Source of the DNA: Treponema sp.
GTDB taxonomy: Bacteria > Spirochaetota > Spirochaetia > Treponematales > Treponemataceae
Assembly: GCA_024693715.1 (NCBI GenBank)
Contig: JAILKS010000034.1
Coordinates: 1 to 64,000, forward strand
Length of the DNA: 64,000 nucleotides
Direction: 5' to 3'
Shown here: positions 17,414 to 26,845 of the stretch, in pieces
How positions within the stretch are numbered: position 1 is the stretch's first letter
How the letters are laid out: each line of letters begins with the position of its first letter
Translations under genes and position numbers: made by a program
The notes under the pieces: generated by a model
What the model saw: only the letters and a program-made list of their open reading frames with translations
The model's database searches: none
What the model was told of the DNA's origin: nothing

Positions 17414-18127
17414 ATGACCTACGAAACAATACGACAACAGGCTTATGAAGCAAACATGAAAATACCTGAAAATCATCTTGCTCTTTATACATGGGGAAAT
17501 GTTTCTGCATTTGATAAAGACAAGGGTGTCTTTGCCATTAAACCAAGCGGGGTTCCATATCCTGAACTTACACCTCAATCTATGGTAATCATAGATCTTG
17601 ATGGTAATAAAGTAGACGGCAATCTTAATCCGTCAAGTGACACCCCTACTCATGCGATTTTATATAAAAAATTCGGTATAGAACAGAATGCATCTATCGG
17701 TGGAATTATACATACTCATTCAACGTTTGCAGTAAGCTGGGCACAGGCTGTAAAACCGGTTCCTCTTTTCGGAACAACTCATGCAGATCATATTCAAAAA
17801 GCAATTCCTTGTACTCCTTATCTTTCAAAACAGGCTGTTGAATCTGATTACGAAAAAGAAACAGGACTTTTAATCGTAAAGCATTTTGATGAACTTAAAC
17901 TTAATCCGAATGAAATTAATATGGTTTTATGTGGAGGACATGGTCCTTTTGCATGGGGTTCATCGGCAGATAAAGCAGTTTACAATGGAACAGTTCTTGA
18001 AGAAATCTGCAAAATGGCATTAAACACGCTTACTTTAAATCCAAATGCATCTCCATTGCCGGAATATATTGTAAACAAGCATTATCTTAGAAAACACGGT
18101 CCGAACGCTTACTACGGTCAAAAATAG
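17414..18127 (+). CDS. araD: L-ribulose-5-phosphate 4-epimerase
   Basis: AraD interconverts L-ribulose-5-phosphate and D-xylulose-5-phosphate by a zinc-dependent retro-aldol step, feeding the pentose phosphate pathway. The 237-aa protein is full length and shows GNVSAFD (28-34), KPSGV (43-47), SSDTPTH with Asp76, the metal-binding HTH at 100-102, and a third His in GGHGPFAWG (176). It is preceded by AGAGGAATTAT and follows the kinase by 15 bp. Specificity within the class II aldolase/epimerase family is inferred mainly from strong similarity to AraD and the kinase neighbour. Confidence 0.92.
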   Translation: MTYETIRQQAYEANMKIPENHLALYTWGNVSAFDKDKGVFAIKPSGVPYPELTPQSMVIIDLDGNKVDGNLNPSSDTPTHAILYKKFGIEQNASIGGIIHTHSTFAVSWAQAVKPVPLFGTTHADHIQKAIPCTPYLSKQAVESDYEKETGLLIVKHFDELKLNPNEINMVLCGGHGPFAWGSSADKAVYNGTVLEEICKMALNTLTLNPNASPLPEYIVNKHYLRKHGPNAYYGQK

Positions 18128-18203
18128 ATTAACGTTTAATTTTTCTTATCATATAAACGACAAGATTTGTTTGCATATGTCATAAAAAACGGGAGGATTA
18201 CAT

Positions 18204-18989
18204 TTGCAAAGAAGTTATTCTACATCTGCTCTGATAGTATCGATAAAGGAACAGACAGAAAAAAACTGCAGTGTTACTCTCCTCACAGAAAAATCAGGAA
18301 TTGTATATGTAACTTTATATGGCGGACATAAAAGCAGATTGCGTTCCCTGATTAATCAATGGAACAGCGGAACTATATGGCTTTATACAAATCCTGAAAA
18401 GAATCAGACAAAAATAAATGATTTTGAAGTCAAGAACTATCATTCCTCGTTTACCGAAAATCTTTTTAAATTATTTGCTGCAAATCTTGTCTGTGAAATT
18501 GCAATAAAAACAAAATGTGCAGGAAGCTTTCAAAAATGCTTTAAATTAATCACAGGTTTTCTGGATGGCATGGAGCTTTGCAACGAAGAACAGGCAAAGG
18601 TAGGCTTAATCCGTTTTTTATGGAGATATATTGAACTGATGGGTGTACTTCCTGACGCCTCCTGCTGCAGTGACTGCGGTAAATCTTTTCTTTCCAGGCA
18701 GTTTACAGTGCATGGAATTTCATACTATAATAATTTTACAAATAGTTTTATCTGCAGCGATTGTTACAATAATCTTGATTCTGAAGGTAAAAAACTCAAT
18801 TTTTTCAAGATTAAACAGGAAGCTTTAATTTATCTATCAGCTGTTTCTGTTTTACAGCCTGCAGAAGTACGAAAACTGCAGATAGATAAGGAAGCATACG
18901 ACCAGATAAAGCAGATTATTTTTATTTTATTGGAAAAAAACATTGAATCAAAATTAAACTCAATTGAAACTGGGGTGGGAATTTTATAA
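18204..18989 (+). CDS. recO: DNA repair protein RecO
   Basis: RecO anneals single strands and helps load RecA in the RecFOR gap-repair pathway. The 261-aa product has an N-terminal OB-fold (ALIVSIKEQTEKNCSVTLLT...GIVYVTLYGGHKSRLR), a helical middle, and a zinc-type cluster CCSDCGKSFL with a later ICSDC in the C-terminal half. The start is TTG at 18204, with GGGAGG eight bases upstream and no competing ATG. recJ follows after 24 bp, so the pair probably act in the same repair pathway. Confidence 0.9.
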   Translation: MQRSYSTSALIVSIKEQTEKNCSVTLLTEKSGIVYVTLYGGHKSRLRSLINQWNSGTIWLYTNPEKNQTKINDFEVKNYHSSFTENLFKLFAANLVCEIAIKTKCAGSFQKCFKLITGFLDGMELCNEEQAKVGLIRFLWRYIELMGVLPDASCCSDCGKSFLSRQFTVHGISYYNNFTNSFICSDCYNNLDSEGKKLNFFKIKQEALIYLSAVSVLQPAEVRKLQIDKEAYDQIKQIIFILLEKNIESKLNSIETGVGIL

Positions 18990-19013
18990 ACAAATAAAAT
19001 CAAGGAAACAGAA

Positions 19014-21194
19014 TTGGAAAATTGGAATAAACAAAAATTAGAAAGTTCAGATATTTTAAATCTTTGCGAAAAATATAATTTTTTAAAAAAGTTTCAGAAC
19101 AATCAGACTTTAAGCAGAATCTTTTCATCCATTCTTCTTCGTAAAAATATTACCGAAGGAAAAGACATTCTTTACTATATCGAAGAAGATTTGCGGTTCC
19201 AGCATAATCCATTTTTAATTACAGGAATGGAAGATGCAGTTGACAGAATTATAAGCGCTCAGGAAGAGAATGAAAACATCCTTATTTTCGGAGACAGTGA
19301 TGTTGATGGGATTTCAAGCACAGCAATTCTTTATAATCAGCTTAAAAGGATGAATATAAACGTACAATGGCGGCTTCCGACACAAGAAGATGAAGAAGAA
19401 TGCTTTGGACTTTCAAAAAAAGCGGTGGAATACTGCTACAACAATGATATAAGCTTAATAATTACAGTTGACTGCGGAATTTCAAATCTGGAAGCGACAG
19501 CCTTTGCTAATCAGCTTGGAATCGATGTAATAATTACAGATCATCATAATCCACAGGAAGTTTTACCGGATGCAATTGCTGTAATAAATCCGAAGCATCC
19601 GCAGTCACTTTATCCCTATCATCTTATCTGTGGTGCGGCAGTTTCTTATAAGCTTGTCAGTGCACTACGCTTTGCTCAGACAGATTTTTATAACGCAGAA
19701 ATATGCTTTTTAAATATCAGTGAAAACAAAGAAGAAAAATGCTATGAAATTAACTGTGCAAAAATCAAGAATCTTGTAAAAATCAAAGAGCTGAACGAAA
19801 AAATTTATCCTGAAAAAACTTCAATATATGATTTAAAGACAATAAATTTCATTCAGAATCAGATTATCTATGTATGGAATGCACAGGCAACAAAAAAACT
19901 ATTAAATGATATTTTTGGAAACGGTGTAGAATTCAACTTCATTGATTTTTCGAAAGAAGCAGTGATAATCCACCCGTCGTTGAATTCTATATCAACAGAT
20001 GAGCTTTCTGAACTTTCCCTTATAGCAAAATATATTCCCGAAGAAAAAACAACAATCAATTCACTGATAAACCTTTATACAACTTATTGCAGAAAAAAAA
20101 TTGCAGAAATTCACAAAAATCATGTTTTACAGGAAAAAGAAGATTTACAGCTTGTCGCTCTTGCAACTATGGCAGACATTATGCCTATGAAAAACGAAAA
20201 CAGAATTTTTGTAAAAAACGGAATAAAATCAATAAAAGAAAATCCATGCAACGGATTAAAAGAACTTCTTGCCAAACTGCAATTAGATCCACAGACCGTA
20301 ACATCAACAGATTTATCGTGGACAGTAATTCCATGCTTGAATGCAGCAGGAAGATTAAAGCAGCCTGACACAGCGCTTCAGCTTTTGCTTGAAGAAAATG
20401 CCTTTGAACGTCAGAAAATCGCAGAAAAGATTTTTGAACTCAACGAAGAACGTAAAGAGCTTGTTTCAAACAGCGTATTTAAGGTTCATGAAGATGCAAT
20501 AAAAACTTTGAACAAATATCAGAATAAAATCTGTGTAGTTTCAAGCACTGAAATTCCTACCGGTCTTACTGGACTTATTGCAAACAGACTTATGACAGAT
20601 TTTCAGGTTCCATCTATTGCAATTTCCGCAGAACCTTCAGAAGATAAAAAATTCAGAGGTTCAATAAGAATAAAAAAAGGGCTGGTTGCAACTGAATTTC
20701 TATCACAATTCGGTGATGATTTTTTCAGTGACGTCGGCGGTCATGATCTGGCGGCAGGCTTCAGTTTTGACAGCAATAAACTTGAATTATTCTACAAAAA
20801 CATCGAACGGCTTTTACCAACCCTTGCTTCTACAAATCAAACGGAACAAAAAGAAATTAATGCAGAAATTCCACCCGAATACCTTAATCCTGAAATATTC
20901 AAAATAATAGATATTTTTGAACCGTACGGACATGAAAATCCTGAATTAATCTTTTGTTCAAATCAACTTGTACTGAATGATAAAGCACTCGTCGGAAAAA
21001 AAGAACCTTTCCATCTTAAGCTTACTTTTAATTGCGGTAACTGTAAATTTCCTGCAATGTACTGGAAGCATGGTGAAGATATAGATAAATTCCATATAAA
21101 TTCACAATATAATGTAATTTTTACTTTGAACCGAAATTATTTTAAAGGAAACATAATTCCTCAAATGATTATTCAGGATATAGAAGGATGCTGA
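19014..21194 (+). CDS. recJ: Single-stranded-DNA exonuclease RecJ
   Basis: RecJ degrades single-stranded DNA 5'-3' in recombination and mismatch repair. The 726-aa protein has DHH motif I in FGDSDVDGISST, DHHNPQ (motif III), LATMADIMPM, a C-terminal DHHA1 region with TGLTGLIANRL, and GGHDLAAGFS. At 726 aa it exceeds the ~570 aa common for RecJ, chiefly through an insertion of about 145 residues (roughly 225-370) between the GAAVSYKL helix and VALATMADIM. The start is TTG at 19014 with AAGGAAA upstream. It is downstream of recO and overlaps the M23 gene region at its end. Confidence 0.94.
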   Translation: MENWNKQKLESSDILNLCEKYNFLKKFQNNQTLSRIFSSILLRKNITEGKDILYYIEEDLRFQHNPFLITGMEDAVDRIISAQEENENILIFGDSDVDGISSTAILYNQLKRMNINVQWRLPTQEDEEECFGLSKKAVEYCYNNDISLIITVDCGISNLEATAFANQLGIDVIITDHHNPQEVLPDAIAVINPKHPQSLYPYHLICGAAVSYKLVSALRFAQTDFYNAEICFLNISENKEEKCYEINCAKIKNLVKIKELNEKIYPEKTSIYDLKTINFIQNQIIYVWNAQATKKLLNDIFGNGVEFNFIDFSKEAVIIHPSLNSISTDELSELSLIAKYIPEEKTTINSLINLYTTYCRKKIAEIHKNHVLQEKEDLQLVALATMADIMPMKNENRIFVKNGIKSIKENPCNGLKELLAKLQLDPQTVTSTDLSWTVIPCLNAAGRLKQPDTALQLLLEENAFERQKIAEKIFELNEERKELVSNSVFKVHEDAIKTLNKYQNKICVVSSTEIPTGLTGLIANRLMTDFQVPSIAISAEPSEDKKFRGSIRIKKGLVATEFLSQFGDDFFSDVGGHDLAAGFSFDSNKLELFYKNIERLLPTLASTNQTEQKEINAEIPPEYLNPEIFKIIDIFEPYGHENPELIFCSNQLVLNDKALVGKKEPFHLKLTFNCGNCKFPAMYWKHGEDIDKFHINSQYNVIFTLNRNYFKGNIIPQMIIQDIEGC

Positions 21195-21196
21195 TA

Positions 21197-22198
21197 ATGA
21201 AAAAAAATATTTTATTTTTTATTCTTTTAATTTTTCTTAACTTACAGAACGTTTTCGGTGAACAACAGACTGCAAAATATATCGAAGAAGACTGTGAAGT
21301 CTATATAATTTTCAATGATGCTTTTACGCCTGGTAATCCTAACTTTGTACGAATGAGGATTGAAACACCAAAAAACATAAAATCATCACAGGAATACAAC
21401 AAAACTGCAGTTTTACGGTTATTATTAAATGATAAATCTGTCGAAAAATGCAGCTTTTACAAGCCTCCAAAAACACTGCCTTCAAAAAATAAAAAATATC
21501 AGACAACAGAACTTTTAGCTGCAACAGCCGGCTCTCCTTGGTACGGAAAGGGAAATTATACTTTAAAAATCACATTCACTTTTGCAGAAAATCAGGAACG
21601 CGAAATCCTACTTCCATTAACTTACACTCCACGAAAATGGAATGAAGAGATCATCTATCTGAATGAATCAAATACAGCCATCAAAACAGACAACAGCAAA
21701 CAAAGACAGCAGCAGATTGAAAAATTGAATGAAATACTTTACACACAGAATACAGAAGATGTTTTTACCTGCGAAAAATATATTTGCCCTACAACTTCAA
21801 CACGTTATACATCATGGTTTGGTGACAGACGAGTATATCAATATTCAAATGGAAAATCTTCAACAAGCCTTCACTACGGAAACGACTATGGAATTCCTGA
21901 AGGCTCAGAGGTACGCGCTTGTGCAACTGGAAAAGTTGTTCTTGCCGAATGGAGAAATTCAACAGGATGGTCCATTGTTATAGAACATCTTCCGGGATTA
22001 TACAGCCTTTATTATCATCTTTCAGAAATGAAGGTTAAAGAAGGTGATATGGTTTCTAAAAATGATTTGATTGCACTTTCAGGAAAAACAGGTCTTGCTA
22101 CAGGTCCTCACCTGCATTGGGAAATGCGCTTGAACGGTAATGCTGTAATGCCGGAATTCTTTTTTGAAAATTATTCCTTTGAAGATATAGAATATTAA
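21197..22198 (+). CDS. Exported M23-family (LytM) metallopeptidase
   Basis: The 333-aa product has a signal peptide (MKKNILFFILLIFLNL, ending near NVFG) and a C-terminal LytM domain. The domain has HYGNDYG (HxxxD zinc motif), GKVVLAEWRNSTGW, YYHLSEM, and the HLHWE motif that completes the zinc site. Both signatures are intact, so endopeptidase activity on peptidoglycan cross-links is likely. The N-terminal ~150 residues form a beta-rich domain of unknown role. I place the start at 21197 because AAGG is nine bases upstream; ATG 21188 is immediately after that AAGG and too close. Confidence 0.88.
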   Translation: MKKNILFFILLIFLNLQNVFGEQQTAKYIEEDCEVYIIFNDAFTPGNPNFVRMRIETPKNIKSSQEYNKTAVLRLLLNDKSVEKCSFYKPPKTLPSKNKKYQTTELLAATAGSPWYGKGNYTLKITFTFAENQEREILLPLTYTPRKWNEEIIYLNESNTAIKTDNSKQRQQQIEKLNEILYTQNTEDVFTCEKYICPTTSTRYTSWFGDRRVYQYSNGKSSTSLHYGNDYGIPEGSEVRACATGKVVLAEWRNSTGWSIVIEHLPGLYSLYYHLSEMKVKEGDMVSKNDLIALSGKTGLATGPHLHWEMRLNGNAVMPEFFFENYSFEDIEY

Positions 22199-22238
22199 AA
22201 ATTCAAATATAATTAATCAGAAGATTAAATTTCAACGC

Positions 22239-24179
22239 TTATTTAAACAATCCAAGAAACTCATCTTCTGTGATAACTTTGATGCCAAGCTGCTGTGCCT
22301 TCAAATTTTTAGATGAACCGCTTGATGTATCATTTGTTACAAGATAAGTAAGGTCTTTTGTAACCGATGATTTTGTCATTCCACCGTTTTTCTTTACCAT
22401 TTGTTCGGCATCAGAACGTTTCATTGTATTAAGTTCACCGGTAAAGCAGAAGGATTGTCCGGATAGAATACCGTTTGCTTCACTCTGAAGCGTAATTATT
22501 CCTTCTTCAACAAGAGATTTCATTTCCTGTGCATTTTCTTTCAAACCATCAACAATTGTCTGAGCCATTATCCTGGCAAAACCATATACCGAAGCGATTC
22601 TGTCAACATCTGCATTAAGCATTGCATCAAGAGTATTAAGTCCGGATGCAACAAGCTTTTCGGCCGAGGTTTCACCAATTCCTTCAATATCAAAAGCACC
22701 GATAAACTGTGAAAGTCTTAAATTCCTGTGTGATTGAATTGAATTATAAACCTTTCGTGCACCTAAAGATTCCTTGTCCTGACCGATGCTTTCTTCATTC
22801 AAGAAATAAGGAACAAGATCTTCTTCTGTCAATTTATAAAAATCAGATATTGATTTTACCTTCTGTGTATTAAAAAGCTGGGTAATTAGGGTCTCTCCAA
22901 GATCCCTGATATCAACTACCTGCTGATATTTCAAAAGCTGATGAAGAACTCTTTTAGAACAGTTTTTGTTAGGACAATACAATCTGCTTCCGTTATCTAC
23001 CAAGGGAGTATTACAAACTTCGCAAACAGATGGAAAACTCACAGGAGTTGTAGTTATATTATTTTCATAAATGACACGTTCTATTTTAGGTATTATTTCC
23101 CCGCGTTTTACAACAACAACATGACTTCCAATCTGAACCTTCAAAGCCCTCATTGTATCAGGATTTGCAAGACTTGCCCTTGAAACTTTTGTACCGTTCA
23201 GTTCAACTTCATCAAAAATAGCAACAGGTGTATAAGTTCCGCCATTTATACTCCACTCTACCTTACGTAAAACAGAAACTGCTTCTTCGAGGCTGAACTT
23301 AAATGCAATCTGTCTGTCAGGTCTGGCACGAAATGCATCATCAAGATTGATTCTTCTTTCCTTTACAACAAGACCATCAATATCATATTCAATTGAAGTT
23401 TTCCGTTCTTCCATGACCTTTGCACGGTAATCGATTACTTCTTCAGCTGAACTGCAAATCTTAAGTTTTACGGTATTAAAACCACATTTTTTAAGCCAGT
23501 TGATTTTTTCTTCCTCATCTTTAAAGAAGACTGTCCCTGTTGTATCTAAAGCATCATAAGTAATTAAAGTAAGATATTCACTACCCTCGCCGTCCTTTCT
23601 TTTCATAATACCATTTGCGGCATTTCTGCAGTTTGCTTTATCAGAAAAATGATTTTTATGAACAGCGTGAGTCATAATTACTTCACCACGGATTCCACCG
23701 GTAAAATTCAATAATTGTCCGTCAACTACAATTGAAGCTTTTACACCATCCATTTTTCTGGCATTTTTCGTAATATCATCACCGATAGTACCGTCGCCTC
23801 GTGTAACTGCACGTTTCAATTCTCCATTTTCATACTGAAGCTCAAGGGAAGCACCATCGAGTTTATATTCTACTAAATACTCATCATAAACATGCTTTTT
23901 TGCCCATTCAAGAAATTGCTCAGGATCAGCGGCTTTTTCCTGACTTCCCATAGGCATTACGTGATGGACTTTTTCATAAATGGATGTGTCTGCACCGACT
24001 TTCTGAAGGATTTTATTTTGGGGATCAAGAGCTTTTAATTCATCCCAAAGCTTGTCAAAATCAGCATCAGAAATTTCTGCCTCACCGTCATAATAACTTT
24101 TCTGATATTTTTGAATTAATGCTTCAAGTTCTTTTATTCTGTTCTTTTGAGTTAAATCATCAATATCAAACAAGTCCAT
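22239..24179 (-). CDS. ligA: NAD-dependent DNA ligase LigA
   Basis: LigA seals nicks in DNA using NAD+. The protein has domain Ia, the nucleotidyl-transfer motif EYKLDGASLELQ with the adenylated Lys, RGDGTIGDDITKN, an OB fold, a four-Cys zinc finger (CEVCNTPL, then CPNKNC), helix-hairpin-helix repeats, and a C-terminal BRCT domain (SFCFTGELN...). With the start at ATG 24179 it is 646 aa; AAGGAAT lies eight bases upstream of that codon, whereas ATG 24203 would overlap trmB. Around the MPMGSQEKA segment it differs from the usual MLSLDNAF, a divergence worth noting. Confidence 0.93.
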   Translation of the reverse strand: MDLFDIDDLTQKNRIKELEALIQKYQKSYYDGEAEISDADFDKLWDELKALDPQNKILQKVGADTSIYEKVHHVMPMGSQEKAADPEQFLEWAKKHVYDEYLVEYKLDGASLELQYENGELKRAVTRGDGTIGDDITKNARKMDGVKASIVVDGQLLNFTGGIRGEVIMTHAVHKNHFSDKANCRNAANGIMKRKDGEGSEYLTLITYDALDTTGTVFFKDEEEKINWLKKCGFNTVKLKICSSAEEVIDYRAKVMEERKTSIEYDIDGLVVKERRINLDDAFRARPDRQIAFKFSLEEAVSVLRKVEWSINGGTYTPVAIFDEVELNGTKVSRASLANPDTMRALKVQIGSHVVVVKRGEIIPKIERVIYENNITTTPVSFPSVCEVCNTPLVDNGSRLYCPNKNCSKRVLHQLLKYQQVVDIRDLGETLITQLFNTQKVKSISDFYKLTEEDLVPYFLNEESIGQDKESLGARKVYNSIQSHRNLRLSQFIGAFDIEGIGETSAEKLVASGLNTLDAMLNADVDRIASVYGFARIMAQTIVDGLKENAQEMKSLVEEGIITLQSEANGILSGQSFCFTGELNTMKRSDAEQMVKKNGGMTKSSVTKDLTYLVTNDTSSGSSKNLKAQQLGIKVITEDEFLGLFK

Positions 24180-24189
24180 AAATAATTCC

Positions 24190-24918
24190 TTATTTCTTTT
24201 CAAAAAGAAGTTCTGTTATCTGACGGTCAGCATCCATTCCTTTTTTTTCAAATTTAGTCTGTGTACGCCATTTTTGAGCCGGTGCAAATTTTTCATATTT
24301 ATTTTTTAAGCCCTTTGTTAAGCTTAATTCTTCCAGAGCAAATTCCGCATAATCAATAATATCAGTTACAAAATAAATATAACCTTCAGGTGCAAGCTTC
24401 TGCGCCATTAAATTTGTTCTTGGTCGCTGCATCATTCTTCGTTTATGATGACGTTTTTTTGGCCATGGATCAGGAAAGAAAACATGAAATCCATTAATGC
24501 TGTTATCACCTATCATATTTTCAAGGACTTCAAGAGCATCATGTTCGATTATGTAAATATTTTTCAACTCAAGTTTTTTTATCTGACCTAAAAGCTTGCC
24601 TACTCCAGGCTTGTGAACTTCTATTCCAAGATAATTAATATCAGGATTCTCCTGGGCAATTTTTGCAGTAGCATCACCCATTCCGAAGCCTATTTCTACA
24701 ATGATTGGATTCGTGTTTCCAAAAACATCAACAAAATTTATTTTTTTATTTTCGTAAGGAATACACCACGACGGATAAAGCTCATTGTAAGAGCGTTCCT
24801 GTGCAGCTGTCATTCTTCCTATTCGAAGGACATAAGTTTTTACTTCCCGTTTTATCTGGGACGAAGGTTCAAGCGGTTCGGTGTCACCCTGTTTTTCAGT
24901 TTTTTTCTGTTCGTTCAT
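24190..24918 (-). CDS. trmB: tRNA (guanine-N7-)-methyltransferase TrmB
   Basis: TrmB methylates G46 in the tRNA variable loop using S-adenosylmethionine. It shows the SAM motif [27 protein letters not shown], the signature [15 protein letters not shown], and a C-terminal TKFEKKG block. The start chosen is ATG 24918 (242 aa), with AAGGA six bases upstream; an ATG two codons earlier is too close to that site. An N-terminal ~25-residue Glu/Lys/Gln-rich extension precedes the catalytic domain. ligA follows after 10 bp. Confidence 0.93.
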   Translation of the reverse strand: MNEQKKTEKQGDTEPLEPSSQIKREVKTYVLRIGRMTAAQERSYNELYPSWCIPYENKKINFVDVFGNTNPIIVEIGFGMGDATAKIAQENPDINYLGIEVHKPGVGKLLGQIKKLELKNIYIIEHDALEVLENMIGDNSINGFHVFFPDPWPKKRHHKRRMMQRPRTNLMAQKLAPEGYIYFVTDIIDYAEFALEELSLTKGLKNKYEKFAPAQKWRTQTKFEKKGMDADRQITELLFEKK

Positions 24919-24926
24919 ACACATCC

Positions 24927-25571
24927 TTATTGTATAATATATTCAGCCGGTAACAGACAGATTGCATTTTTAGCAATCCATACTGCCCTATATGAAAAAG
25001 CATTGTTATAATGCTCATAAATCTTTAATCTTGAATCAAATTCATCTGTTTTCTTTCCGAAAAAAAGAATTCGCTTATCTTCGGTATAAATACATATATT
25101 TTCTTCTGCCTGAAGTTCTGTCATTTTGAGCTTCATTTCATTATAACTAAGACCGTAAAGCTCTTTATCATACTCAACGACAAAACCAGAATCATATTCA
25201 TCCTGATCCTTCTTTATTATTTTCAGCTCATAAAAACCGTTTGGAAATTCGCTGTTATTTGCAGTAACAAGATTCGAATATCCTATATAACTTTTTTCTT
25301 TTGTGCTGTATAAAAACGGTTCATCAACTGTCCATTCAAGATTTGAATCTTTATTCTTTATGGTGATAGTATCAATCTTTCGTATATCGTTTGTCGTTTC
25401 TATATAAACTGCGGCCCTTGTTTCAGGTAAATCCTTTGAATTAACATAATCAAAAACTACATAGAAAAATGAATTATCAATGTGAGTAGAAACCTGAGTA
25501 CATGAACAAAAAAAAGCAGATAAAACAATCGCAAGAGAAATTAAGATTTTATTTTTCGCCACACTTTCCAT
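24927..25571 (-). CDS. Lipoprotein of unknown function
   Basis: The 214-aa product has a lipoprotein signal peptide: hydrophobic [11 protein letters not shown] followed by CSC, with the likely lipidated Cys at residue 24. The mature part is beta-rich with no recognised motif ([25 protein letters not shown]). It lies 4 bp downstream of the unknown 388-aa gene and just upstream of trmB, suggesting one transcript. Function unknown. Confidence 0.7.
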   Translation of the reverse strand: MESVAKNKILISLAIVLSAFFCSCTQVSTHIDNSFFYVVFDYVNSKDLPETRAAVYIETTNDIRKIDTITIKNKDSNLEWTVDEPFLYSTKEKSYIGYSNLVTANNSEFPNGFYELKIIKKDQDEYDSGFVVEYDKELYGLSYNEMKLKMTELQAEENICIYTEDKRILFFGKKTDEFDSRLKIYEHYNNAFSYRAVWIAKNAICLLPAEYIIQ

Positions 25572-25575
25572 ATTT

Positions 25576-26742
25576 TTAGAAATTGAAATTTAATGTAATG
25601 ACTGTAAGATCACTTGCAGAGAACTGATTTACAAGCGATTCAAATTTTACATTAACTTTTTTACACGCATCATCAAGATAAGAAAGATAATACAGACCAA
25701 GGTCGGTTCCTTCCTGACCATCCGGTAATTCACGATAGAAGTCAATAAGTGTTTTCTTTGCCGTATTTGTTGATTTGGCATTATCGATATGTTCACGAAC
25801 TTCCTGGAATTCATCATCTTTGTTATAAAGTGTAATTGAAAGGCGTCCCTGTTTACCGATAGATGCAGAACCACCTCCAAGCTTCCATGAAATAAATACA
25901 AGCTCGTGCTTTCTCTGAAGCTCCTTTACAATTCTTGCCCTTACCTCAGGATCAAAAATCAAAGAATCAATATCTTCTACCCCGTTATACATGTTTCTTG
26001 CTTCTTTACGGATATTCGTATTTTCATTATTTAAAGCAAGCTCCATTACCATTACGGAAATATATTCTGCAACCTTCGATTTTTCCATGTATGAACTCAA
26101 AAGGTTTCTTATGGCAATAAACATTTCATTTGCACCGTCTGACTTATGAAACAAAGTAATAATATACCAGTTCATTAAACCAAGACGATTCATGAATTTT
26201 TCAGACATTAAAAGATATGTGTTCTTTTCTTCATCTGAATAATCCTTGTTGAGCATAATTGATTTCCAGATTGGATCAAGAATATTCTTTCTTGTCTGTT
26301 GAATAATATTTTCCTTACTTTGAAGTACAGTCCTCAACTGACGTTCACTCATTTTTGTTTTTTCATCAATAAGATGTGCCGGATACTGTCTGTTATGTTT
26401 TCTTACACATTCACACTGAATCAAGGCATTATAAACTTCACGGTCAAATTGTTTATAAAGAAGCGAATATACTACAACCTTCGAAAGATCCATTACCTCC
26501 TGTCTTGATGAAACAAATTCAGACATAGAGATTTCAATCTTCGAAATATATTCAAGAAGAATCATGCTTTGAATTGATTGTGGAGAAAATTTATTTAAAG
26601 AAATACCATATTCATCTACATTATCTGCAAGACGAAATCTAAGTAATTTTTTATTATGACTGAGAAAATTCGAAGCGCCGTCTTCAGTCAAAATAACTTT
26701 GAGCGGTAATTCAATTATAAATTTTTTGTCAGCAGAGCCCAT
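25576..26742 (-). CDS. Conserved-looking cytoplasmic protein, possible GHKL-like C-terminal fold
   Basis: I chose ATG 26742 because AAGAAGGAAAAC precedes it; the longer ORF from 26787 lacks an RBS. The 388-aa product has no signal peptide or membrane helix. The N-terminal half is helical. The C-terminal half has a layout loosely like a GHKL ATPase: VMVMELALNNENTNIRKEAR (N-box-like), GGGSASIGKQGRLSITL, and GTDLGLYYLSYLDDAC near the end, similar to a G-x-GL-x-h segment. The key Asp-x-Gly-x-Gly lid is not obvious, so ATP binding is speculative. Transcribed with the lipoprotein after it. No firm family assignment. Confidence 0.6.
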   Translation of the reverse strand: MGSADKKFIIELPLKVILTEDGASNFLSHNKKLLRFRLADNVDEYGISLNKFSPQSIQSMILLEYISKIEISMSEFVSSRQEVMDLSKVVVYSLLYKQFDREVYNALIQCECVRKHNRQYPAHLIDEKTKMSERQLRTVLQSKENIIQQTRKNILDPIWKSIMLNKDYSDEEKNTYLLMSEKFMNRLGLMNWYIITLFHKSDGANEMFIAIRNLLSSYMEKSKVAEYISVMVMELALNNENTNIRKEARNMYNGVEDIDSLIFDPEVRARIVKELQRKHELVFISWKLGGGSASIGKQGRLSITLYNKDDEFQEVREHIDNAKSTNTAKKTLIDFYRELPDGQEGTDLGLYYLSYLDDACKKVNVKFESLVNQFSASDLTVITLNFNF

Positions 26743-26845
26743 GTTTTCCTTCTTTAAAAGTATTACATTTTTATATAATTTGTTCAATATACATTATACA
26801 CAAAGCCACTTGCATTGTAAACAATTAAATAATAAACTATATGAT

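Noticed and set aside
15794..18127. Complete arabinose operon
   Set aside because: Only a kinase and the epimerase are present; no isomerase, transporter or regulator, so the pathway cannot be claimed.
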